From contig JAEOST010000158.1 in assembly GCA_016840245.1 (NCBI GenBank), positions 1-6,452 of the forward strand: a stretch of 6,452 nucleotides of DNA. The letters are read 5' to 3'. Made by a program: the position numbers and the translations under genes. Shown here piece by piece: positions 1-5,577 of the stretch. The notes below the pieces were generated by a model. The model ran no database searches and was not told where the DNA came from. It worked only from the letters and a program-made list of their open reading frames with translations. How positions within the stretch are numbered: the stretch's first letter is position 1; the number at the start of each line of letters is the position of its first letter. The DNA comes from Candidatus Thorarchaeota archaeon. Lineage in GTDB: Archaea; Asgardarchaeota; Thorarchaeia; Thorarchaeales; Thorarchaeaceae.

Positions 1-84
1 CCATATAGACAGGTCTCCGTAAGTGCAGTAGTACTGCTCTCAGTCAGCGACCTGAACTGACGCTACATAAAAACTTAGTGAGAG

Positions 85-106
85 ATGGTTTTCAGAGTGA
101 AACCAT
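85..106. repeat. Inverted repeat upstream of the HdrD-like gene
   Basis: Arms ATGGTTT (85-91) and AAACCAT (100-106) are perfectly complementary around an 8-base loop, and wobble pairs could extend the stem at both ends. It lies about 64 bases before the first possible start codon of the Fe-S gene, so it could be an operator or a leader hairpin. No T-run follows it. The rest of 1-169 holds two weaker hairpins (25-37 and 41-59) and no convincing gene, tRNA or clear TATA box. Chance occurrence is possible. Confidence 0.3.
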
Positions 107-169
107 TGTGTGGAAAACTATTTGTGTAGCATTTCCGCCTGAAAGTTCTCAGTTGTCAAGCAAGTTACG

Positions 170-1426
170 ATGAAATCTCGTAGCTTGAAGGAGCAAATCG
201 ACATGCGGTTCCCAATGCTTGAGAAATTCGACCTCCAAGAAATCCCTTTTACATGCGCTCAGTGTAGTTATTGTCAAGTTGGAAATGGATCTTGTCCAAC
301 GTACAAAGTGAAACGTCTTGATAGCTATTCTGGTAAGGGGAAGATGGTCCTTGCCCGAACATTGATGCAAAAACGAATTTCAAAAGAAGATGGCCTTCCA
401 GCACTAAGAGATGCCATTTTCGGATGTACTCTCTGTGGTGGTTGTGAAGAGATATGTCAGGTTGACATACCCTTTGTGAAAATCTATCAACTAATGAGAG
501 CTGAGTTTTTGAAACTGGGCATGTGGCCAGAGCAGCTTGAGGGAGCCCGTGATACTCTTATCAAATCACACAATATACAGGGCCAATCACAGATGGACCG
601 TGTAGAGGGATGGTCATACTGGCATCCCGATGAAGACACCCTTCTTGACACACAAGGCCAGAATGCGAAGACAGCCTTCTTCTTTGGTTGTGCATCATCA
701 TATAGAGGAGTATCAATTCAAGCAACAATTGCTACTACATTAATTTTGGATAAAGCCGGACAGGAATACACATTCCTTGGTGAGGAAGAATACTGCTGTG
801 GAGCTCCAATGATTATGACTGGTGACTTCGAGACCGCACGTGCCATGGCCAATCATAACATCGAGAAGTATAAAGAACTTGGCGTGGAGAGAGTCGTCAC
901 AAATTGTCCGGGTTGTTACAAGATGTGGGCTCATGAGTACCACGAATTCCTAGGTATTGATCCTCCATTCGAGATTATCTATGGACCTGAACTCTTCGAG
1001 GAACTAATTGACAACAATAAGATTGAGTTCACTAATCCACTTGATACAACTGTCACATTTCACGATGGGTGCGACGCTGGTCGTAACGCAGGTTTCTATG
1101 AGCAGCCAAGAAAAGTGCTTGAGCATCTACCAGGTGTGACATTCGAGGAGCTACCCCATAACAAAGCCAATTGCTTCTGCTGTGGCTCTGGAGGGGTTCT
1201 TCGAGCCATTGATGCAGACTTTGCTCTGAAGATAAACGAGCTAAAAGTAAACGATATAGAGCAGACAAATGCGGATCTAGTCATTGCCTCATGTCCATCT
1301 TGTGTAGACTTCATGCAGGCAGAACTCCCACCGACTGGTTCAACTAAAGTAGTCAAGGACTTAGCAGTCCTCATGGCTGAAGCAATGGGAATCGAGTGGG
1401 ACGGTCTCGAAGAAACATATAGTTAG
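170..1426 (+). CDS. HdrD/GlpC-like Fe-S oxidoreductase with two CCG domains
   Basis: This 418-residue protein belongs to the family of heterodisulfide reductase HdrD, GlpC, LldE and DsrK. An N-terminal ferredoxin-like part has two [4Fe-4S] motifs: Cys29/32/35 with Cys42 (followed by Pro), and Cys86/89/92 with Cys96. Two cysteine-rich CCG domains follow. The first has Cys174, Cys209-Cys210-Gly and Cys246-x2-Cys249; the second has Cys301, Cys337-Cys338-Gly and Cys375-x2-Cys378. Their spacings (CX34CCX35CXXC and CX35CCX36CXXC) fit the HdrB/HdrD pattern that binds non-cubane [4Fe-4S] clusters, so both sites look intact. No membrane helix or signal peptide is seen, and the protein is probably cytoplasmic and docked on a membrane partner. 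Substrate is unknown: a disulfide, a 2-hydroxyacid system or a quinone pool are all possible. The coordinates give the longest reading. The ATG at 203 (Met12) is in frame and has AAGGAG nine bases upstream, whereas the ATG at 170 has no ribosome-binding site, so 203 may be the true start. The family call is firm; the reaction is not. Confidence 0.9.
   Translation: MKSRSLKEQIDMRFPMLEKFDLQEIPFTCAQCSYCQVGNGSCPTYKVKRLDSYSGKGKMVLARTLMQKRISKEDGLPALRDAIFGCTLCGGCEEICQVDIPFVKIYQLMRAEFLKLGMWPEQLEGARDTLIKSHNIQGQSQMDRVEGWSYWHPDEDTLLDTQGQNAKTAFFFGCASSYRGVSIQATIATTLILDKAGQEYTFLGEEEYCCGAPMIMTGDFETARAMANHNIEKYKELGVERVVTNCPGCYKMWAHEYHEFLGIDPPFEIIYGPELFEELIDNNKIEFTNPLDTTVTFHDGCDAGRNAGFYEQPRKVLEHLPGVTFEELPHNKANCFCCGSGGVLRAIDADFALKINELKVNDIEQTNADLVIASCPSCVDFMQAELPPTGSTKVVKDLAVLMAEAMGIEWDGLEETYS
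188..193 (+). promoter_or_regulatory. Shine-Dalgarno-like site favouring start at 203
   Basis: AAGGAG lies nine bases before the in-frame ATG at 203, inside the longest reading of the HdrD-like gene. Nothing similar precedes the ATG at 170. If real, it shortens the protein by 11 residues without touching any cysteine motif. Confidence 0.4.
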
Positions 1427-1430
1427 GCGC

Positions 1431-1450
1431 ACCCATTCTTTGATATGGGT
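1431..1450. repeat. Intercistronic inverted repeat
   Basis: ACCCAT (1431-1436) and ATGGGT (1445-1450) are perfect complements around an 8-base loop, in the gap between the HdrD-like gene and the membrane protein gene. It ends 2 bases before the possible GTG start at 1453 and 20 bases before the ATG at 1471. No T-run follows, so a simple terminator is unlikely. An RNA-processing or translation-modulating hairpin is possible, as is chance. Confidence 0.3.
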
Positions 1451-1470
1451 CGGTGTACATTGCGTTACAA

Positions 1471-2733
1471 ATGAGTCGCCGAATTCAAGATCTAGATATA
1501 TCCAAGAGAAAATGGATCTATGAAGAGATTGTCGATCGCGTACCGCCTTTCAGTTGGCTCCCCTCAGTCTATGATGTGATTGCGCAACTCATGCTGGTTG
1601 AGACTGTCGGAATCATAGCTTTCATCTATTTCGAGATGCCAATCGAGTCAGCAATCTTCGGTTCACTCGCAATTCTATACACCGTAATCTGGTCGGCTGG
1701 ATGTCTCTACATTGTGCCTTGGATTAGACGACTCAAGAATCCAACCAATGAAGAGGAACTCGATGTTCTCATCAATTACAAGAAACGTTTGCTCTTAGAT
1801 AGAAGACTCGAGTTAGTCAGTACGGTAGGTCTCTTTGCCATTCTCGTGGTGTATCTCTGGTATGATAGCCAGATTCTACAGCAGTTCCTTGGAATTGGAT
1901 ATGGAAATCCAATTCTTACAGCACTCATTCTAATGCTTGCTTGGGATATTGCTTATCGCTTAGGACTTTCACTGGTCACTACGTTCCTGTCAACATACCG
2001 CTCAATACGTCTAGCTCTTGCAGCAACACGTAGACGAGGTCTCGAGTATACTGCATATAGTGAGATACATACACTGAAGCGACTAGACTATCTAAACCTC
2101 TTCTGGGGAATCTCAGCCATTCTCCTGTTACCACTTGCAATGACTGCTCCAATCATGCTCTATGGTCTACTCCTATATCTTGCGGCAATCCTTGGTCTCA
2201 CCCTACTCAATTTCATGGCCATTGAAACGGTCCCGTGGCTTCCCCCTGACCTTCAGACAGTTCTTCACAAAGAGCAATTCGCATATGTCACACTCTGTTC
2301 CAAGAATAAACCTCACACTACTCCTGTGATCTTTGTTTATGATGGAAGATACCTCTACTTCGCTATATCTATCGCATCAGCCAAATATCGAATTATAAGA
2401 AAGAACCCGAATGTTGCAGTTCTTGTGGATATGAGGAGTAGGGAGAATCCCATGAACAATCGAACGATATTGATGAGAGGTAAAGCTCTGATTCTGGGGG
2501 AGATATCTCCAGTTGGAATCTGGAGAATGTTCCAACATGGACTATGGATGTTGAGAGTGAGATGGATGATGGGTCGGAAGTATCCCCTATACTTGAAGTA
2601 CTACAGTGATAGTGCTCATGAGCTACCTCTAGCTTGGCAAAGTAAACCGCTCCTAAGTAGAGTTCTTGTCAGAGTTGAACCAGAGAGCATCATATACTGG
2701 CGTGAGGCCAGGCCAACTACAATGAGGGTGTAA
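1471..2733 (+). CDS. Six-helix membrane protein with C-terminal PNPOx-like split barrel
   Basis: This 420-residue protein has two parts. Residues about 36-250 hold six likely membrane helices (about 36-54, 62-84, 112-131, 146-172, 208-226, 228-250). The N-terminus and the loops between helices 2-3 and 4-5 are rich in Arg and Lys, so both termini should be cytoplasmic. Residues about 258-415 resemble the pyridoxamine-5'-phosphate-oxidase-like split barrel that binds FMN, F420 or heme. Visible marks are a PHTTPVIFVYDGRYLYF strand pair, then SAKYRIIRKNPNVAVLVD, which matches the family pattern of a Ser/Thr and Lys before a basic helix and a hydrophobic strand, and an ending strand with Tyr409-Trp410. 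I do not recognise the membrane part. The gene follows the HdrD-like gene closely and precedes a second split-barrel gene by 3 bases, so it may be the membrane anchor or a flavin relay of a redox unit; that is inference. The ATG was preferred over an in-frame GTG at 1453, which would add six residues; neither has a good ribosome-binding site. Confidence 0.82.
   Translation: MSRRIQDLDISKRKWIYEEIVDRVPPFSWLPSVYDVIAQLMLVETVGIIAFIYFEMPIESAIFGSLAILYTVIWSAGCLYIVPWIRRLKNPTNEEELDVLINYKKRLLLDRRLELVSTVGLFAILVVYLWYDSQILQQFLGIGYGNPILTALILMLAWDIAYRLGLSLVTTFLSTYRSIRLALAATRRRGLEYTAYSEIHTLKRLDYLNLFWGISAILLLPLAMTAPIMLYGLLLYLAAILGLTLLNFMAIETVPWLPPDLQTVLHKEQFAYVTLCSKNKPHTTPVIFVYDGRYLYFAISIASAKYRIIRKNPNVAVLVDMRSRENPMNNRTILMRGKALILGEISPVGIWRMFQHGLWMLRVRWMMGRKYPLYLKYYSDSAHELPLAWQSKPLLSRVLVRVEPESIIYWREARPTTMRV
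2724..2730 (+). promoter_or_regulatory. Shine-Dalgarno site of the small split-barrel gene
   Basis: GAGGGTG, inside the last codons of the membrane protein gene, lies six bases before the ATG at 2737. It supports this start over the in-frame ATG at 2749 and shows translation designed to follow the upstream gene. Confidence 0.55.
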
Positions 2734-2736
2734 GAG

Positions 2737-3228
2737 ATGTTACGAATAATGCCATCAAAGTCTCAGACTAAGTCTGTGGGGGAAATTCCAGATGAAGCTC
2801 TTGATATTTTGAGAGATGGGTTCTTTGCATACTTTGGTAACATCGAACCAGGATGCTACCCTCATTTAACAACCATGTTCTATATCTGGGATGATGAGTC
2901 TTGTAGTGTCTATCTTATCTCATCAGAAGGTACTCGAAAGGTCAAGAATCTAATGAGAAACAGTGAGGTCTCAGTTACTATCGATGAGAGAGACCCTACC
3001 TCACCAGCAGGAAATCGTGGAGTCTTGATTCGTGGACTTAGTAAGCTGATAACCATTGAAGAGATGGGAGATGTCCTCATGAATAGGTATTTCGCAAAGT
3101 ATACTGATTTCTTGGGTACAGGATTTCCCATAGGTTCGAGGATTGCTATTCAAGTGACCCCTAGAACTCTAAACTACTGGAAGGGAATTCATTTCTCACG
3201 TTGGAAGAATCCTTCATTCTCAAGGTGA
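2737..3228 (+). CDS. Small PNPOx-like split-barrel protein
   Basis: This 163-residue soluble protein is of the pyridoxamine-5'-phosphate-oxidase-like split-barrel superfamily, whose members bind FMN, F420, or heme. The region from about residue 17 (IPDEALDILRDGFFAYFGN) to about 105 follows the usual order of strands. The cofactor-region pattern Thr66, Lys68, Asn71-Leu72 (GTRKVKNLMRNSEVSV) precedes a central strand, and the last strand carries a Tyr-Trp pair (147-148). It aligns by eye with the C-terminal domain of the membrane protein encoded just upstream: similar start helix, the PH-x-T strand, the K-x3-x-N/R segment, the NR-x3-L-x-RG strand and the final YW. The two genes therefore look like paralogous barrels, one membrane-anchored and one free. 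A 3-base gap and a strong ribosome-binding site indicate co-transcription. Cofactor and substrate are not determinable; a flavin- or F420-dependent reductase is plausible, and it could also pair with the upstream barrel, since these proteins often work as dimers. Confidence 0.85.
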   Translation: MLRIMPSKSQTKSVGEIPDEALDILRDGFFAYFGNIEPGCYPHLTTMFYIWDDESCSVYLISSEGTRKVKNLMRNSEVSVTIDERDPTSPAGNRGVLIRGLSKLITIEEMGDVLMNRYFAKYTDFLGTGFPIGSRIAIQVTPRTLNYWKGIHFSRWKNPSFSR

Positions 3229-3244
3229 GTTGTTTCACATTCTG

Positions 3245-3256
3245 CCATCATGATGG
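3245..3256. repeat. Perfect 12-bp palindrome at convergent gene ends
   Basis: CCATCATGATGG is a perfect palindrome covering the stop codon of the minus-strand prenyltransferase, at the edge of the 19-base gap that separates it from the plus-strand split-barrel gene. It has no loop and no adjacent T-run, so it is a weak terminator candidate. It partly encodes the last residues of the prenyltransferase. Confidence 0.25.
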
Positions 3257-4309
3257 AGGGGCAGGAGGAGTAGCAAGCTTTCGTTGGACTCCTAACATGA
3301 TAACAAACAACACAATACCTATGATGGCTGTATATTCAAGTGGAACTACAAATCCATGAAGGACATAAGCCAGAGATAATATCAATCCTGTCAGTAAATG
3401 TATTAGAATCGTTGAAAGGTTGGCAGGAACTAGTTTCATGGGTTCCTCATATGTCTTCAGTGCGACCCTGCATGCGAACACTCCAAGGGGCAAAGTTGCG
3501 AGTCCAATGAGAGAATACACACTGATACCAAAGATGCAACCAGGATTAAGATAGGGGAGAATCACTGGTACAAGGATTAGGAGATAAGTAGCAACCATAA
3601 GCACAACATAACCCTTTGCAGCTCGTTTCCGACCTAGTCGCACAACCGCCGTCTTCTTTCCAGCGTCCCGATCGGCCACGAAATCTGGAAATTCATTGAT
3701 GTACAAGACTCCTGCAATAAGAAGTGATAATGGTAGTGAAACCATAATAGGTTCTATAGCAATGTCCTGCGCTTGAACATAGTACGAACCTAGAACCATC
3801 AACACACCAAAATTCAAGCCAATGAAAATCTCACCAATACCTCGTTTGACTAGACGGAATGGTGGAGCTGTATAGAAGAAACCTGATCCTGCACCTAAAA
3901 CTCCGATGACAAGGATAAGCCATCCTCGTGTGAACGCTAGGTAGACTCCAATGAAACCACCTATTGCAAAGAATACGAATGAACCTAGTAAGACCTCTTT
4001 TGGAGAGAGAAGGCCCTCCTGAATTACTCTACTCCCTCCACTAAACGGACGGATGAACTCCTTGTTGATATCGTCAGAACCAGTACCCTCAGTTGTATGG
4101 TCAAAGTAGTCATTCGAAACATTGGCACCAATATGAAGGCAGACTCCAGCGATCAAAGTAAGAATGAATACATCCAGAAGGAAAACACCCGTGAGACCCC
4201 ATGCAACAGCTGTTCCGAGGATTACAGGTGCAATCGATGCAGTCAGGAATCCCGCACGTATCTCCATCATCCAAGCCTTTGCTCGATTGGGTTTGTCATC
4301 TTGAGCCAT
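3248..4309 (-). CDS. UbiA-family prenyltransferase, MenA-like
   Basis: This 353-residue integral membrane protein, with about eight or nine hydrophobic helices, is a UbiA-superfamily prenyltransferase that moves a polyprenyl chain from its diphosphate to an acceptor. The first Asp motif is N63-x2-ND67-x2-D70, followed by D79-D80 and RPFSGGSRVIQEGLLSP (87-103). That Gly-Gly-Ser-Arg / QEGLLSP segment and YTAPPFRLVKRGIGE (146-160) resemble MenA, the 1,4-dihydroxy-2-naphthoate prenyltransferase of menaquinone synthesis. The second motif, N205-x3-D209-x3-D213-x-D215 then AGKKTAVVRLG, is also MenA-like. Digeranylgeranylglyceryl phosphate synthase of archaeal lipids is another UbiA protein and the main alternative. 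The ATG at 4309 is preceded by GGGGTGA with a six-base spacer. The gene is divergent from the polyprenyl diphosphate synthase, which could supply its chain. The acceptor is not provable from sequence, as other menaquinone genes are not in the window. Confidence 0.87.
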   Translation of the reverse strand: MAQDDKPNRAKAWMMEIRAGFLTASIAPVILGTAVAWGLTGVFLLDVFILTLIAGVCLHIGANVSNDYFDHTTEGTGSDDINKEFIRPFSGGSRVIQEGLLSPKEVLLGSFVFFAIGGFIGVYLAFTRGWLILVIGVLGAGSGFFYTAPPFRLVKRGIGEIFIGLNFGVLMVLGSYYVQAQDIAIEPIMVSLPLSLLIAGVLYINEFPDFVADRDAGKKTAVVRLGRKRAAKGYVVLMVATYLLILVPVILPYLNPGCIFGISVYSLIGLATLPLGVFACRVALKTYEEPMKLVPANLSTILIHLLTGLILSLAYVLHGFVVPLEYTAIIGIVLFVIMLGVQRKLATPPAPPS

Positions 4310-4315
4310 TGTGGT

Positions 4316-4322
4316 TCACCCC
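4316..4322 (-). promoter_or_regulatory. Shine-Dalgarno site of the UbiA-family gene
   Basis: On the minus strand GGGGTGA sits six bases before the ATG at 4309, close to the archaeal consensus GGAGGTGA. It fixes the start of the prenyltransferase. Confidence 0.55.
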
Positions 4323-4324
4323 AT

Positions 4325-4339
4325 AATGACCGAGTCATT
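4325..4339. promoter_or_regulatory. Perfect dyad in the divergent promoter region, possible operator
   Basis: AATGAC (4325-4330) and GTCATT (4334-4339) form a perfect inverted repeat with a 3-base centre. It lies just upstream of the prenyltransferase ribosome-binding site, near where its transcript could begin if the TATA-like CTTTATT (minus strand, 4345-4351) is used. Such placement suits a repressor site. No regulator gene is present in the window. Confidence 0.35.
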
Positions 4340-4349
4340 CTGCCAATAA

Positions 4350-4360
4350 AGAGTTACTCT
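4350..4360. promoter_or_regulatory. Second short palindrome in the divergent spacer
   Basis: AGAGT and ACTCT are perfect complements around a single T. The centre is 23 bases from that of the dyad at 4325-4339, about two helical turns, and it abuts the TATA-like element of the minus-strand gene. The two dyads are not copies of each other; they share only GAGTYA (4332-4337 and 4351-4356). Confidence 0.25.
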
Positions 4361-4433
4361 ATGATTGTGATTTGCATTGAATGTTCCTACTGTTTTGTTA
4401 TTTTGACAGTTGAAATGGTATCAAGTGGGAACT

Positions 4434-4441
4434 GCTATAAG
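4434..4441 (+). promoter_or_regulatory. Possible TATA-like element for the polyprenyl synthase
   Basis: GCTATAAGC-like sequence (core CTATAAG) preceded by purine-rich GGGAA lies about 60 bases before the synthase ATG, which would give a leader of roughly 30-35 bases. It is weak evidence without transcript data. A second A/T-rich stretch, GTATAATT at 4463-4470, is too close to the ATG for this role with a bound ribosome site. Confidence 0.2.
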
Positions 4442-4484
4442 CGCGTGTTAGTCCAATCAGGTGTATAATTGAACTCAGTGAATC

Positions 4485-4490
4485 AGGAGA
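4485..4490 (+). promoter_or_regulatory. Shine-Dalgarno site of the polyprenyl synthase
   Basis: AGGAGA precedes the ATG at 4498 with a spacer of seven to eight bases. An ATG at 4494 lies in another frame and closer to the site (about four bases), so the 4498 start is the better choice. The heptamer AATCAGG that leads into this site also occurs 26 bases upstream (4455 and 4481). Confidence 0.5.
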
Positions 4491-4497
4491 ACCATGA

Positions 4498-5577
4498 ATG
4501 ACCGAACATCGCACAATTTCAAGTGCAGATGATGACCAGACAACTGGTGACTCCCAAAGGATAGGTAGGTCTAGTGCAGGATTGACGCTCTGGGAAATAA
4601 CTTACTTGGATGACCTTATGGAGCATGAGGAGATACGGTCGCTCACAGTCATGGTTGAAGCTGAGATTGATAGATTCGTATCAATGACAAATGGTGAACC
4701 AAAAGTCCTCTATGATGCAGCACTTCATCTTCTTCGGGCAGGAGGTAAACGTCTTCGGTCACTTGTCACCTTGCTGGCTTGCCAAGCAGTGGGAGGCGAT
4801 GTGAAGCAGGCTCTACCATATTCTGTTGCAGCTGAATTGGTTCAGACAGCCAGCCTCATGCATGATGATATTATAGATGATGACAAGCTAAGGAGAGGCG
4901 TTGAAACTGCACATGAGAAGTTCGGGTCAAAACTTGCAGTTCTTGCAGGCGACTTACTTCTAGCTCAAGCCATTCAGATTGTTGGAAAGACTACTAGTCC
5001 AGAATTAATAGTGCAGTTGGCTACAACCGGAATTAGAATGTGCGAAGGTGAAGCTGCAGATTACTTGATGTGCAAGAATGGTCCTGAGAGCTTTACGAAA
5101 AAAGACTATCTCAATATGATAAGTCTGAAGACAGTAGCTTTCATCAGAGAGGCAGCCAGAACTGGAGCAATTATCGGTAATGCCACTGATTCACAGATGA
5201 AGGCAATACTGACATACGCGGAGATGCTGGGTTATGCATTTCAGATTAGAGATGATACACTCAATCTCACAACTACCAAAGAAGTAGCAGGTAAGTCGGT
5301 TTTATCGGACCTGGCTTTGAAGAGATGCAATTATCCTCTCACCCACGCTCTTGAGACCCTACCAGAACTGTCTCGTAAGAGTCTCCTAGAAGCATTATCC
5401 AAGGGAGCAACTCAAGATGCTCTTGCAATTATTCAAGATTGTGGGGCATTGGAACACTCCGTCAGAGTTACGGAAACTTACATTTTGAGAGCGAAAGCGG
5501 CTCTTGAGGGTCAGCGCTTTGAAAATGAAGATCTTCTTAGGATGCTAGCAGATTTTATTATCAAGAGGGCTCATTGA
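4498..5577 (+). CDS. trans-Polyprenyl diphosphate synthase (long-chain type likely)
   Basis: This 359-residue protein condenses isopentenyl diphosphate units onto an allylic diphosphate, in the cytoplasm. Family marks are GGKRLR (82-87), the first Asp-rich motif D123-D124-x2-D127 within LMHDDIIDDDKLRRG, KT at 211-212, and FQIRDD (248-253) of the second Asp-rich motif. The residue five before the first motif is Ala118, as in long-chain (C30-C50) enzymes; many archaeal geranylgeranyl diphosphate synthases have an aromatic residue there. A longer product for a quinone tail is thus favoured, though some C20 enzymes set length differently. The second motif reads DDTLN, with Asn256 in place of the usual last Asp, and the following GK-x3-SDL segment is kept. 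About 45 N-terminal residues, acidic and rich in Ser and Thr, precede the normal family start. The gene is divergent from the MenA-like gene and overlaps the end of the geranylgeranyl reductase gene by 7 bases. Function is firm at family level; product length is inferred. Confidence 0.92.
   Translation: MTEHRTISSADDDQTTGDSQRIGRSSAGLTLWEITYLDDLMEHEEIRSLTVMVEAEIDRFVSMTNGEPKVLYDAALHLLRAGGKRLRSLVTLLACQAVGGDVKQALPYSVAAELVQTASLMHDDIIDDDKLRRGVETAHEKFGSKLAVLAGDLLLAQAIQIVGKTTSPELIVQLATTGIRMCEGEAADYLMCKNGPESFTKKDYLNMISLKTVAFIREAARTGAIIGNATDSQMKAILTYAEMLGYAFQIRDDTLNLTTTKEVAGKSVLSDLALKRCNYPLTHALETLPELSRKSLLEALSKGATQDALAIIQDCGALEHSVRVTETYILRAKAALEGQRFENEDLLRMLADFIIKRAH

Noticed and set aside
1..80. tRNA or tRNA-like element at the left edge
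   Set aside because: No T-arm consensus or cloverleaf with an acceptor stem can be drawn; only short isolated hairpins.
149..370. 73-residue minus-strand ORF at the start of the HdrD-like gene
   Set aside because: It covers the first ferredoxin motif in antisense and has no homologous features or ribosome-binding site.
740..1374. Several minus-strand ORFs inside the HdrD-like gene
   Set aside because: They lie opposite a gene with intact cysteine motifs, lack family features, and overlap one another in different frames.
2910..3131. 73-residue minus-strand ORF inside the small split-barrel gene
   Set aside because: Shadow of a supported gene; low-information translation with no recognisable motif.
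3229..3247. Terminator between the convergent split-barrel and prenyltransferase genes
   Set aside because: The 19-base gap has no clear T-run on either strand; the palindrome beside it lacks a loop, so I list it only as a repeat.
4097..4468. 123-residue plus-strand ORF over the start of the prenyltransferase gene and the divergent spacer
   Set aside because: It is antisense to a strongly supported gene, its Cys/Ser/Ile-rich translation resembles no family, and it has no good ribosome-binding site. It also runs through the spacer with the dyads.
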